Part shown: piece by piece, positions 1 through 8,280 of the stretch
Numbering within the stretch: position 1 is the first letter of the stretch
Layout of the letters: every line of letters starts with the position of its first letter
From: Niastella caeni
GTDB taxonomy: Bacteria; Bacteroidota; Bacteroidia; Chitinophagales; Chitinophagaceae
Direction of reading: 5' to 3'
Length of the DNA stretch: 64,000 bases
NCBI RefSeq assembly: GCF_004834005.1
Contig: NZ_STFF01000002.1
Span: 620,001-684,000 of the forward strand
Program-made: the position numbers and the translations under genes
The notes under the pieces: model-generated
What the model was told of the DNA's origin: nothing
Seen by the model: the letters and a program-made list of their open reading frames with translations, nothing else
The model's database searches: none

Positions 1-1
1 G

Positions 2-1102
2 GCACTAACCTACAGGGCGTACTGCTTTTTAATGCTGTCGCAACTGTATGGCAATCGATGGGACGATTCACAGTCGGGTTCCACACCTGGTGTTGTGTTA
101 CGAATTGATGAGTCGGCCGGGGATCAGCCCCGGGCTACATTGGCAGATACCTATAAACAAATATATGCCGATCTTGACCAGGCAATTGCTTTGTATAAAA
201 GCTCGGGTTTGAAAAGAACAAAAAATTCAGAAGTGGATATTAATGTTGCCTATGCCATTTATGCCAGAGCGGCATTAACGCGGCAGGATTATGCGATTGC
301 CGAAGACTACGCCGTGAAAGCAAGAGACGGTTATCCGCTCATGACCAATGCCGAATACAATGCCGGATTTAGTACGCCAAACCGCGAATGGATCTGGAGC
401 AGCTATGGCGCGTTGGATGAAACCTTACACTTTTATTCCTACTTTGCTTATATCGCGTACAACTCCAGTGCCAGCGCAGTGAGAACTACTCCCAAAATGA
501 TCAGCAGGGAACTGTATAATAAAATACCTGCCACCGACATACGCAGAAGTTTGTTCCTCGATCCTACAGGGTTTACCTATACCACCTCAACCGGCAACGC
601 GGGCTCCTCTACGCTGCTGTATAAGCATGCGTTCACCACGCGTCCGGCTTTGAACAGCGCGGCAAGCGTATATGCCTATATGCAGTTTAAAATTGCTGCC
701 AACGATCAGCCGGGAGTGGGTAATCTCAATCACATTCGCTCAGCCGAAATGTACCTCATTGAGGCCGAAGCCAAATACCGCCAGAACAAACCGGTTGCCG
801 AAGTACAGAATTTGCTGGTGGCGCTGAACAATACATCGGGCCGAAATACCAGCTATACCTGTACCCTAACAGGTACGGCGCTCCTGGATGAAATTAAACT
901 GTACAGGGGGATTGAATTATGGGGCGAAGGATTCGATTGGTTTGATATGAAGAGATGGAACGACCCCATCAATAGAAAAGTATATGCCAATGGAGGTAAT
1001 TTCATTACGAGCCTGGCAGTAACCATTACACCTGATGCCAACAATAAATGGACCTGGAAACTTCCATTAAAAGAAACTGATTTTAATACGTTGGCAGATT
1101 AA
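2..1102 (+). CDS. SusD/RagB-like outer-membrane nutrient-binding protein, 5' truncated by window edge
   Basis: The reading frame is open from base 2, so the N-terminus (signal peptide and first TPR helices) lies outside the window. The first visible residues, ALTYRAYCFLMLSQLYG, match the conserved SusD stretch where new helices pack, so the ATG at 32 is internal and not the start. The C-terminal part has typical SusD features: 'SAEMYLIEAEAKYR' around base 745 and 'RGIELWGEGFDWFDMKRW' near 905-957. SusD proteins are surface lipoproteins that cap a SusC TonB-dependent transporter; the partner susC would be expected just upstream, outside the window. No further gene follows on this strand, so this is the 3' end of its locus as far as can be seen. 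The glycan is unknown. Confidence 0.9.
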   Translation, partial: ALTYRAYCFLMLSQLYGNRWDDSQSGSTPGVVLRIDESAGDQPRATLADTYKQIYADLDQAIALYKSSGLKRTKNSEVDINVAYAIYARAALTRQDYAIAEDYAVKARDGYPLMTNAEYNAGFSTPNREWIWSSYGALDETLHFYSYFAYIAYNSSASAVRTTPKMISRELYNKIPATDIRRSLFLDPTGFTYTTSTGNAGSSTLLYKHAFTTRPALNSAASVYAYMQFKIAANDQPGVGNLNHIRSAEMYLIEAEAKYRQNKPVAEVQNLLVALNNTSGRNTSYTCTLTGTALLDEIKLYRGIELWGEGFDWFDMKRWNDPINRKVYANGGNFITSLAVTITPDANNKWTWKLPLKETDFNTLAD

Positions 1103-1245
1103 TGATAGCGCTATAGCCCTGGAAAGTTTGTGTTTTAACAATTCCGTACCCAGTTGATTTGGTTTTTTATTTTCCGTCATGCAAACCTCAGAAAGTGGCT
1201 GTTCCAAAAGAAAATTTTGGGCAGCCCTTTTTGTTTCATTGTTCG

Positions 1246-2307
1246 TTAAGGGCCAACACTTTCCATTTTCTCTATCCATTCTTTAATGAGCTTCACGCCT
1301 TCCTTGTGTATTTGCTCTCTTCCCAATTCAGGCATGGCAATGCCCGGATCGTTCGTTTGCATCCGGAAGGAAAGAATCGATTTGTGTGGTTTGCCCGGAA
1401 CAATATCAAATGAATTCTTACCGGCGCCGCGCCCTGCCGCCACGGGACTTTTCATAATGCCCAGTTCAATGGAAGCCCCCTGGCTGTAATGCAGAAACAA
1501 CCCGGATGTATTGGCGGGCCCCAGCGGATGATGACAGGTGCCGCAATTCACATCCAGGTAAGCCCTTGCCCTAGCATCCAAAGATTGTGACAGATCGTCC
1601 ATCGCCGGAAATTTAGTAATAGTTTGTATTGCAGGTAAACCATTTAATAAACCTTGTTGTTGCCAATAGCTCAACTGGTTTTGTTTTCCTGTTGCATAAA
1701 CATACTCGCGATTAAGCTGCGCCGCTGTAGGGCCGATCGGCTGCATATTACCGCCGCGTATATGGCATCCTTTACACTGGTTTTTATTAGGAATGATATA
1801 ATCGATTTTGATCCGTTTGCCGGAAGCATTTATATAGGAAATTTTTTTTACATCGCCTGCCACATCATAAAACCCTTCTGTTTGTTCGTCGTTCCATACA
1901 TAGGGATAAGCTGTCCACCCATTCTCCTCGTGCACCAGCAATCTTGTTTCAATGATCCGCCTGCCTTCCCCGGGCTTTCTGAAATCATGCTCGTAATAAA
2001 AATTTTTGATGATGACGGTGCCCTTTGGAAAATCCAACGCTCCTGCCGACGTATAATTTGCTTTGCTGCCATTGGGTAGTTTAATGAATCGCATTTTTTC
2101 AGCATAATTGGAAAATAATACCGAATTGATATCATACGGAATAACGGAAGGCGCAGGTTGCAGGTCAGCCAGCTTGCCGGTAAAAAAATTATACTCCGAT
2201 AATTTTTGTTTCCGCTCAAAAACAGGCCGGCTAACATTTGGCATCAATGCCAGGTTAACCAGCACCGTAATAACCAGGAACAATACTATCAATAGCTGTT
2301 TTTTCAT
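1246..2307 (-). CDS. Secreted diheme c-type cytochrome, SO2930/HNE_0200 family
   Basis: A protein of 353 residues with an N-terminal hydrophobic signal and two c-type heme motifs, CKGCH at about residue 178 and CGTCH at about 255. This arrangement matches the family described by TIGR03806 (SO2930/HNE_0200-like diheme proteins), whose function is unknown. It should act in the periplasm or on the cell surface as an electron carrier or heme enzyme. A longer frame starts with TTG at 2316, but the ATG at 2307 gives a normal signal peptide and is preferred. It lies 33 bases after the beta-helix gene on the same strand, so the two form an operon. The family is known to occur next to TIGR03805 beta-helix proteins, as here. 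Confidence 0.85.
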   Translation of the reverse strand: MKKQLLIVLFLVITVLVNLALMPNVSRPVFERKQKLSEYNFFTGKLADLQPAPSVIPYDINSVLFSNYAEKMRFIKLPNGSKANYTSAGALDFPKGTVIIKNFYYEHDFRKPGEGRRIIETRLLVHEENGWTAYPYVWNDEQTEGFYDVAGDVKKISYINASGKRIKIDYIIPNKNQCKGCHIRGGNMQPIGPTAAQLNREYVYATGKQNQLSYWQQQGLLNGLPAIQTITKFPAMDDLSQSLDARARAYLDVNCGTCHHPLGPANTSGLFLHYSQGASIELGIMKSPVAAGRGAGKNSFDIVPGKPHKSILSFRMQTNDPGIAMPELGREQIHKEGVKLIKEWIEKMESVGP

Positions 2308-2340
2308 ATTCGTCAATTGTTTATCAGCTGGTAGCTCGTT

Positions 2341-3528
2341 TTACTTTCCAACATTCAACTCCACTTCTCTTTGCTTTATTCCTTCACAATCAAAAGCTTT
2401 CATCTCTCTCGAGATCCCTTTGAACTTATTCGCCGCTTTTATGTTGCCGATGCTTTGGTTTTCGTTGTTACGGATACAAATGGCAGGGTGTTGCACTTTA
2501 TCATCCACGATGCCATCGTAAATAATATGCGGCACATCTTTTCCGAATTTTACTTTCAACCGGAACATCAGCCCCATTCTTCCTTTCATCGTGGTTCGTT
2601 GGTGTTTCCTGGAATAAACATTGTCATGAATATAAATTTGGCCGGGGTAGGGGTAATAGGAAGCATCCTTGATTGGAATTTCTGCAATATAATAGCTGGC
2701 TATGGCCGTACCTGCCGTGCGGTTGTTAATGATGCGGTTATTGTAGATCTCTACATTGTTGGTGGCCAGGATCATCAATCCTGTTCCTAGTGGAACTTTC
2801 CCAACTATATTTCCTTTTGGCGCAAAATTGGGATAATTATTATGGTGCACATGGTTGTTAAACACGCGTACATGACCGCCCTTTTTTTGCACCAGGTTGG
2901 GCAGGTCAAAGATCAATATACCGCCTGTGTTTTCCGTAGCCTCATTATTAAATACATCTGCATACAGCGTATTTTCAATTTCAATGCCTGCTACATTGTG
3001 ATACGCTTTGCTGTTACTTACAACAACGTATTGCGATTGTCCTACATAGATGCCTGCATCAGATGCCCCAATGGCCACGCAGCTATCAATTAATACATTT
3101 TTGCACTGTACCGGATATAAGGCATAAGCACCATTTTCTTTAGAGGGCTTACCCGTCCATTCAGCTTTTACATTTTTTAACATAAGGCCATCTACCAATT
3201 GCGCTTTGATCAAATCGCCTTTTGAATCCTGTACGGTGAGGTCCTGAATCGTAATGTTAGTGGAATTGGTGATCTTGATCCCTTCCGCGCCCGCAAGCTG
3301 ATCTTTAAATGAAAGAATGGTTTTATCCATTCCCTTTCCTTTCAGCGTAATATTATTTTTTCCATCCATCCACAACGCCATATTGAGTTGAAAACGGCCT
3401 TCGGGAAGCTCAATGATGACGCCATCGGGTGATTCTATGAATTGTGCCTGCAGCCGGCGACGCAGATCCTGCGATAACGCAGTGAGCGTACAGCATAAGG
3501 CAATGGTCAACAGGCAAGCCGCTTTCAT
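2341..3528 (-). CDS. Secreted right-handed parallel beta-helix protein (TIGR03805 type)
   Basis: 395 residues. Residues 1-20 form a signal peptide ending at ALSQ. The rest is a ladder of short repeats rich in I/V/N spaced about 22 residues apart (for example 'NITLKGKGMDKTILSF', 'NVLIDSCVAIGASDAGIYVG', 'VVVSNSKAYHNVAGIEIENT'), the signature of a right-handed parallel beta-helix as in pectate lyases and carbohydrate-processing proteins. The pairing with the downstream diheme cytochrome identifies it as a probable TIGR03805 member. Such two-gene pairs are widespread but uncharacterised; a joint secreted oxidase or polysaccharide-modifying role is only a guess. The start ATG at 3528 follows a perfect palindrome (3542-3562) that overlaps a promoter-like box. 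Transcribed away from the XRE-cupin gene. Confidence 0.82.
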   Translation of the reverse strand: MKAACLLTIALCCTLTALSQDLRRRLQAQFIESPDGVIIELPEGRFQLNMALWMDGKNNITLKGKGMDKTILSFKDQLAGAEGIKITNSTNITIQDLTVQDSKGDLIKAQLVDGLMLKNVKAEWTGKPSKENGAYALYPVQCKNVLIDSCVAIGASDAGIYVGQSQYVVVSNSKAYHNVAGIEIENTLYADVFNNEATENTGGILIFDLPNLVQKKGGHVRVFNNHVHHNNYPNFAPKGNIVGKVPLGTGLMILATNNVEIYNNRIINNRTAGTAIASYYIAEIPIKDASYYPYPGQIYIHDNVYSRKHQRTTMKGRMGLMFRLKVKFGKDVPHIIYDGIVDDKVQHPAICIRNNENQSIGNIKAANKFKGISREMKAFDCEGIKQREVELNVGK

Positions 3529-3541
3529 AAAAAAGCATTTA

Positions 3542-3562
3542 CTCTAATTTACAAAATTAGAG
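3542..3562 (-). promoter_or_regulatory. Perfect 9-bp-arm palindrome over the promoter of the beta-helix/cytochrome operon
   Basis: CTCTAATTT and AAATTAGAG form exact inverted arms around ACA. On the minus strand the sequence TAATTTTG (3559-3552) inside it matches the Bacteroidota -7 consensus TAnnTTTG, 24 bases before the start codon at 3528. An operator overlapping a promoter is the simplest reading; an RNA hairpin in the leader is the alternative. No good -33 element was seen. Confidence 0.5.
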
Positions 3563-3672
3563 CGAGCCCTAATTGATTTTATAATTATCCGCAAAAAGAT
3601 TTGGGCACTGTTTGGAACACCATTCAGCGTATTGATAACCGATACACTGAAACCGGAGAGATAAAAAAATGC

Positions 3673-3701
3673 TTTGCGAAATAGGAAATGCTGTATCTTA
3701 G
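3673..3701 (+). promoter_or_regulatory. Candidate promoter of the XRE-cupin regulator
   Basis: TTTG at 3673-3676 and TATCTTAG at 3694-3701, 17 bases apart, resemble the Bacteroidota -33/-7 promoter (TTTG and TAnnTTTG; two mismatches in the -7). Transcription would begin near 3708, within the palindrome described next. Confidence 0.4.
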
Positions 3702-3702
3702 C

Positions 3703-3719
3703 ATTCAACAAAGTTGAAT
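3703..3719 (+). promoter_or_regulatory. Perfect palindrome ATTCAAC-AAA-GTTGAAT, candidate XRE-cupin operator
   Basis: Exact 7-bp arms with a 3-base centre, directly downstream of the -7-like box and 32 bases before the XRE-cupin start codon. Short palindromes at the transcription start are typical autoregulatory sites of XRE-family repressors. Its arms differ from those of the 3542-3562 palindrome, so it is not certain that one protein binds both. Confidence 0.5.
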
Positions 3720-3751
3720 AAAAGTAAACAAGGTGGTAAAAGCAGCAGCCA

Positions 3752-4312
3752 ATGGATGAGTTGTTAGAAAAGCTGAACAAGTTAAATATCGGGGACCGGA
3801 TCAAGGCATTGCGTATAGCGCAGAACAGGACCATGCAGGAAATTGCTGAGGCCAGTGATCTTTCCAAAAGTATGATCTCGAAAATTGAGAATAACAGGGC
3901 CATTCCTTCTGTAGCGGCGTTGGTAAACATTGCAAAGGCATTGGGTACCAGTATTTCCAGTCTGTTGGAGCAGGATGGTTGGGTAAACGCTATTCTTTCC
4001 AGGGCGAAGCAGGCAAAAGAAAATCTAACGCCTACCGAGAAAGGCTATCACATCTATCCATATGCTTCTGAATATCATGGGAAAAAAATGCAGCCTTTTT
4101 TGTTTGTAGCACGAAAAGATGAGGTGGTGCCACATGAAGTTTCTCACGAAGGAGAAGAATTCGTTTATGTAATAAAAGGAAAAATGAAGATGCAGGTTGG
4201 CGAAACGGAATATTTATTAAATACCGGCGACAGCCTGTATTTTAATGCCGTGCTAAAACACGGGATTATTCCGGTTTCTGATGAAGTGACGTACCTGGAT
4301 ATTTTCGTTTAG
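3752..4312 (+). CDS. XRE-family transcriptional regulator with C-terminal cupin sensor domain
   Basis: 186 residues. Residues about 12-72 are an XRE helix-turn-helix ('IGDRIKALRIAQNRTMQEIA', then 'SKSMISKIENNRAIPS'), followed by a linker and a double-stranded beta-helix cupin at about 115-186 with 'HEGEEFVYVIKGKMKMQVG' and 'NTGDSLYFNAVLKHGI'. Proteins of this build (PuuR/SutR-like) are DNA-binding repressors or activators whose cupin senses a small molecule. Full length for the family. It is divergent from the beta-helix/cytochrome operon with 223 bases between starts, and the two perfect palindromes in that gap are natural operators. That it controls the neighbouring pair, or the GH39 gene 110 bases downstream, is inference. 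Confidence 0.88.
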   Translation: MDELLEKLNKLNIGDRIKALRIAQNRTMQEIAEASDLSKSMISKIENNRAIPSVAALVNIAKALGTSISSLLEQDGWVNAILSRAKQAKENLTPTEKGYHIYPYASEYHGKKMQPFLFVARKDEVVPHEVSHEGEEFVYVIKGKMKMQVGETEYLLNTGDSLYFNAVLKHGIIPVSDEVTYLDIFV

Positions 4313-4421
4313 CTAAAATTTATTGTATTGTCATTCGGTGCTTTTCAATTTTTATGTTGGATAGCGCACATGTAATTTTTTGCCTCATAACAACTAACTA
4401 TAAATTAAAATTTGACTTGCC

Positions 4422-6146
4422 ATGTGGTCTTTAAAGGTGTCATTCAGCTATTGGTATTTACTATTTATTTGTTTGGGTTTTCAGGTCTTTTCATTGAAAA
4501 GTGTTGGACAGCAAAACGTAAAAAGCGATAAAACGTCAGCAGTTATCCAGGTTGACCTGAATAAAAAAATTGGTCCCATGTATCCCGCATGGGCCTGGTT
4601 TGGTTATGATGAACCCAATTACACGTACATGAAAGATGGGAAAAAGTTGTTGTCGGAAATTGCTGCGCTCAGTCCGGTCCCTGTGTATGTACGCGCACAC
4701 AGCCTGCTGGTTACAGGCGATGGCAAGCCTGCTTTGAAGTGGGGCTCAACAAACGCTTACACCGAAGATGCCAATGGAAATGCGGTGTATGACTGGACGA
4801 TCATCGACAGCATTTTTGATACCTATATTCAACGGGGTATGAAGCCGCTGGCCCAAATTGGTTTCATGCCTGAAGCATTGTCGGTAAAACCACAACCTTA
4901 CAAACACGATTGGAAGCCCGGCGATCCATATGGAAAAATTATGACTGGCTGGGCCTACCCGCCCAAGGATTATAAAAAATGGGCGGAACTGGTATTTCAA
5001 TGGGTAAAGCATAGTGTTGACCGTTATGGCAAAAAGGAAGTGGAAAGCTGGTATTGGGAATTATGGAATGAACCGAATGGTTACTGGAAAGGGACCAGGG
5101 ATGAGTTCTTTAAATTATACGATTACACAGCCGATGCGGTAAAACGCGCCCTTCCAACGGCAAAGATCGGCGGTATCAATATTGCTGGTACCGGTAGCGA
5201 AGGCGCTCAAAAATGGTTGCATGCTTTTGCCAAACATTGTTTTTCCGACACCAACTATGTTACTAAAAAGATCGGTTCGCCCGTTGATGCTATTTTGTTC
5301 CATGCCAAAGGCGGGCCAAAGCTTATAGATGGTCATGTTCGCATGAACATGGGAACGCAATTAAGAGACATTCAGGCCGGATTCAAATTTGTTGCATCTT
5401 ACCCACAGCTCAAAAATATACCGGTGATCATCGGTGAATCTGATCCGGAAGGTTGTGCCGCTTGTGGTATGCACACCAATCCTGAAAACGCCTACCGTAA
5501 CGGAACCATGTATTCGAGTTACACGGCCGCTTCCTTTGCGCGCAAGTATGCGCTGGCCGATCAATACAAAGTGAACTTCAAAGGCGCGGTGTCCTGGTCG
5601 TTCGAGTTTGAAGACCAGCCCTGGTTCTATGGTTTTCGCGACCTGGCTACCAACGGCATTGATAAACCGGTGCTGAATGTATTTCGCATGTTTGGTATGA
5701 TGAAAGGCAACCGTGTACCTGTTTCATCTGACCATGGGTACGACCTTCGTACAGCTGTGGACTCAAGTTTCAGAAAAGCATATTCCGACATCAATGGCAT
5801 GGCTTGTAAAGATATCAACAACGCTACGGTGCTATTATGGAATTACCACGATGATGATGTAAAACCGGAAGCCGAACAGGTGACCGTTCAACTGAAAGGT
5901 ATTCCCGCTAAGCAGGTGTTATTGCAACACTACCGCATAGATGATGAGCATAGCAATTCCTATGAGGTATGGAAAAAAATGGGTTCGCCGCAAAACCCTT
6001 CACCAGAACAGATTGCCGAACTGGAAAAAGCCGGTCAACTGCACCTGCTAAACTCTCCCGAATACATCAAAACCAGTAATGGGGAGGCAACGGTGCGTTT
6101 TGCTTTACCCCGGCAGGGTGTTTCATTGCTTAAGCTCGACTGGTAA
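4422..6146 (+). CDS. Secreted GH39-family glycoside hydrolase (beta-xylosidase-like)
   Basis: 574 residues with an N-terminal hydrophobic signal (to about residue 30, ending SVGQQ). The (beta/alpha)8 catalytic domain has the GH39 acid/base motif WELWNEPNGYW with Glu at about 217, and a candidate nucleophile in IIGESDPEG at about Glu339; a C-terminal beta-sandwich follows from about residue 440. GH39 enzymes remove xylose, iduronate or related sugars from polysaccharides; this distant member cannot be assigned a substrate from sequence. It follows the XRE-cupin regulator by 110 bases on the same strand, and a long AT-rich inverted repeat follows its stop. Likely periplasmic or surface-exposed. 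Confidence 0.8.
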   Translation: MWSLKVSFSYWYLLFICLGFQVFSLKSVGQQNVKSDKTSAVIQVDLNKKIGPMYPAWAWFGYDEPNYTYMKDGKKLLSEIAALSPVPVYVRAHSLLVTGDGKPALKWGSTNAYTEDANGNAVYDWTIIDSIFDTYIQRGMKPLAQIGFMPEALSVKPQPYKHDWKPGDPYGKIMTGWAYPPKDYKKWAELVFQWVKHSVDRYGKKEVESWYWELWNEPNGYWKGTRDEFFKLYDYTADAVKRALPTAKIGGINIAGTGSEGAQKWLHAFAKHCFSDTNYVTKKIGSPVDAILFHAKGGPKLIDGHVRMNMGTQLRDIQAGFKFVASYPQLKNIPVIIGESDPEGCAACGMHTNPENAYRNGTMYSSYTAASFARKYALADQYKVNFKGAVSWSFEFEDQPWFYGFRDLATNGIDKPVLNVFRMFGMMKGNRVPVSSDHGYDLRTAVDSSFRKAYSDINGMACKDINNATVLLWNYHDDDVKPEAEQVTVQLKGIPAKQVLLQHYRIDDEHSNSYEVWKKMGSPQNPSPEQIAELEKAGQLHLLNSPEYIKTSNGEATVRFALPRQGVSLLKLDW

Positions 6147-6173
6147 AAACCAGCGCACTATTGGGGCTGTTCA

Positions 6174-6212
6174 TGCTTAATAAATTAAATCAGAATAGCA
6201 ATTTATTAAGCA
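6174..6212 (+). repeat. Perfect 13-bp inverted repeat downstream of the GH39 gene
   Basis: TGCTTAATAAATT (6174-6186) and AATTTATTAAGCA (6200-6212) are exact inverse complements around a 13-base loop, 28 bases after the stop codon. No T-tract follows, so it is a poor intrinsic terminator; it may be an mRNA 3'-end hairpin or a protein-binding site. Confidence 0.6.
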
Positions 6213-6285
6213 ATTAAGACTTGTTGATCATAAACAAGACAAATGATGCTATTTTGAGTAATATAAAAAATCATTCATATTTTAT

Positions 6286-6362
6286 ATAAATCACAAAAAC
6301 AGATCACAAGATCCAAATAAGAACCACAACAGCTTAATGGGAATTGGGGTTTTGTGATTTAT
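6286..6362 (+). promoter_or_regulatory. Long-range 15-bp inverted repeat in the leader of the PQQ dehydrogenase
   Basis: ATAAATCACAAAAAC (6286-6300) pairs with GGTTTTGTGATTTAT (6348-6362) with a single mismatch; the 47-base interior contains another ATCACAA copy (6303-6309). The downstream arm ends 51 bases before the chosen start of the dehydrogenase. It could fold as a leader hairpin or present repeated ATCACAA sites to a regulator. The rest of 6147-6413 shows nothing coding. Confidence 0.5.
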
Positions 6363-6413
6363 GATTTGGTTTTGGAATTTAATATTAACATGCTTATTGT
6401 AAAGAAAGAAGAA

Positions 6414-8135
6414 ATGAATTCTTATAAGAACAATTTACTGGTACCTTTTTTTTTATTATTGCTTTTACCCTTTACTGGAACAACACAAACGCCCACCCCC
6501 GACACAACAGGACTGAAATTGCCAGAGGGTTTTTCTGCTATTATTGTTGCAGATAAGCTGGGTAAAACCCGGCACCTGGTAGTGACGCCTCAAAACGACA
6601 TTTACGTACGACTTGCGCGGCCGGTGAATGGCAAAGGCACGCTGCTGTTACATGAGGAAAATGGACAGGCGACTGTGAAATTCGGCTTTGGTAATTTTGG
6701 TGGTACAGGAATTTATCTGCGCGATGGTTATTTGTACACCTCTTCCAACTCAGAAATATTCCGTTATAAAGTAGACGCGAACTACCAGGTAGATACGAAT
6801 TCCATAGAACGAATTGTGACCGGTATGGTAGACAAAGGCACCCACGATACAAAATCTATTATGATGGATAAGGAGGGCAATATGTATATACCTATTGGCT
6901 GCCCTTCAAACTCATGCCAGGAAAAGGACCGCCAGAAAGGTTCGTTGGGAATTGCCGGTTGTCCGCTGCTTGAAACAAGTGGTGGCGTATGGGTATTTAA
7001 GCGTGACCAGAAAGATCAAACCTATGCCGATGGTATTCGTTATGCTACCGGTTTGCGTAACGTGGTGGGGGTTGACTGGAACTATCAAAGCAATAAGCTG
7101 TATGTAATGCAGCATGGAAGAGATAACCTGAATACTATTTTTCCCGACATGTATACAACAAAAGACAATGCCGAACTGCCGGCAGAATGTATGTATGCTT
7201 TAAACAAGGGAGATAACGCCGGCTGGCCTTTTATTTATTATGATCGTTTTCAAAAAAAGAAAATACAGGCCCCTGAATATGGTGGTGATGGCAAAAAAGA
7301 GGGAAGCGCTGAATACATTGATCCGGCTGCTGCCTATCCAGCCCACATGGCCCCCAATGCTTTGTTGTTTTATACGGGTAAGCAGTTTCCTGAAAAATAC
7401 AGGAATGGAGCCTTTATTGCTTTTCACGGATCATGGAACCGTGCGCCTGAACCACAGGCTGGTTATTTTGTAGTGTTTCAACCTTTTAAAAATGGAATAC
7501 CTGCCGGTGACTGGGAAGTGTTTGCCGATAACTTTTCCGGTTCTCCCGAAAAAACCGCCAATGGCCGTGCTGATCATCGTCCCTGCGGACTGGCACAAGG
7601 CCCCGACGGTTCTCTGTATGTTACCGATGACAAGAATGGTACTATCTTCAAAATATCTTATGATCAAAAAAGTAGTGTAACAAAAACAGCGGTAACAAAG
7701 CCAGTTGCTACAAAAGCTGCATTGGCTAAAAAGCCCTCAACGGTTGTTGCCAAAACAAAAACGCCTGCAACGCCTATAGCTGTGGCCAAAGTATCATCTG
7801 CTACAAATGCAACTATGAGTGCAGGTAAAGCGGTATATATGCAACACTGTGCGGCCTGTCACCAGGTAGATGGGGAAGGAGTGGGTAATCTCAATCCGCC
7901 TCTTATTAAAACAAAATATGTATTGGGCGACAAAACGCGTCTTATTAATGTGGTATTAAAAGGGTTGAGTCAGCAGGATGTAGATGGTGAAAAATACAGC
8001 AATGCCATGCCGCCATTGAATTACCTTACCGACAAAGAGATCGCTAATGTGCTCACTTATATACGTAACAGCTTTGGCAATAAAGCGGGCGCCCTAACTG
8101 AAGGAGAAGTAAAGAAAACCCGGGCAAAGAAATAA
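6414..8135 (+). CDS. Secreted PQQ-type sugar dehydrogenase fused to a C-terminal cytochrome c
   Basis: 573 residues from the ATG at 6414, which follows an AAGAAAGAAGAA purine run and opens a clean signal peptide; a frame from 6354 would add 20 residues before it and is disfavoured. Residues about 30-420 are a glucose/sorbosone dehydrogenase-like six-bladed propeller ('PEGFSAIIVADKLGKTRHLV', 'GLRNVVGVDWN', 'GSWNRAPEPQAGY'). An Ala/Lys/Thr/Pro-rich linker (about 425-465) leads to a class I cytochrome c with CAACH at about residue 479 and the axial Met region 'NAMPPLNYL'. It would oxidise a sugar in the periplasm and pass electrons to its own heme. No PQQ-synthesis genes are in the window, so cofactor source is open. 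A strong terminator follows. Confidence 0.88.
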   Translation: MNSYKNNLLVPFFLLLLLPFTGTTQTPTPDTTGLKLPEGFSAIIVADKLGKTRHLVVTPQNDIYVRLARPVNGKGTLLLHEENGQATVKFGFGNFGGTGIYLRDGYLYTSSNSEIFRYKVDANYQVDTNSIERIVTGMVDKGTHDTKSIMMDKEGNMYIPIGCPSNSCQEKDRQKGSLGIAGCPLLETSGGVWVFKRDQKDQTYADGIRYATGLRNVVGVDWNYQSNKLYVMQHGRDNLNTIFPDMYTTKDNAELPAECMYALNKGDNAGWPFIYYDRFQKKKIQAPEYGGDGKKEGSAEYIDPAAAYPAHMAPNALLFYTGKQFPEKYRNGAFIAFHGSWNRAPEPQAGYFVVFQPFKNGIPAGDWEVFADNFSGSPEKTANGRADHRPCGLAQGPDGSLYVTDDKNGTIFKISYDQKSSVTKTAVTKPVATKAALAKKPSTVVAKTKTPATPIAVAKVSSATNATMSAGKAVYMQHCAACHQVDGEGVGNLNPPLIKTKYVLGDKTRLINVVLKGLSQQDVDGEKYSNAMPPLNYLTDKEIANVLTYIRNSFGNKAGALTEGEVKKTRAKK

Positions 8136-8155
8136 TGAACTTCGTAAAAGCAAAA

Positions 8156-8185
8156 AAGACTGTCAGTGATGGCAGTCTTTTTTAT
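8156..8185 (+). terminator. Intrinsic terminator after the PQQ dehydrogenase
   Basis: AAGACTGTCA and TGGCAGTCTT pair over 10 bp (one G-T wobble) around GTGA and are followed by a run of T. It lies 20 bases after the stop codon. The terminator after the alpha-hydroxy-acid dehydrogenase (54347-54381) is closely similar in sequence. Confidence 0.85.
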
Positions 8186-8233
8186 TGCAAATTGTTCATT
8201 GTAATTTTTTTATTACCAATTGCTCCCATTGCT

Positions 8234-8251
8234 CCTGAGCGAAGTCGAAGG
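8234..8251 (+). repeat. Short intergenic repeat motif CCTGAGCGAAGTCGAAGG
   Basis: This 18-base motif is one I recognise as recurring between genes in many Bacteroidota genomes. It sits among low-complexity 'attgcaaattg/attgcccattg' words similar to those at 39955-39974. Only one copy is in this window, so repeat status rests on prior knowledge. Confidence 0.45.
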
Positions 8252-8280
8252 ATTGCCTATTGCAAATTGCCCATTGATAG

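Noticed and set aside
1105..1116. Short palindrome ATAGCGCTAT after the first SusD gene
   Set aside because: Only 10 bases, no loop and no T-run; too short to support a terminator or operator.
1654..2079. Open frame of 141 codons on the plus strand opposite the diheme cytochrome gene
   Set aside because: It is the antisense shadow of a gene with clear heme motifs and signal peptide; the product has no recognisable feature.
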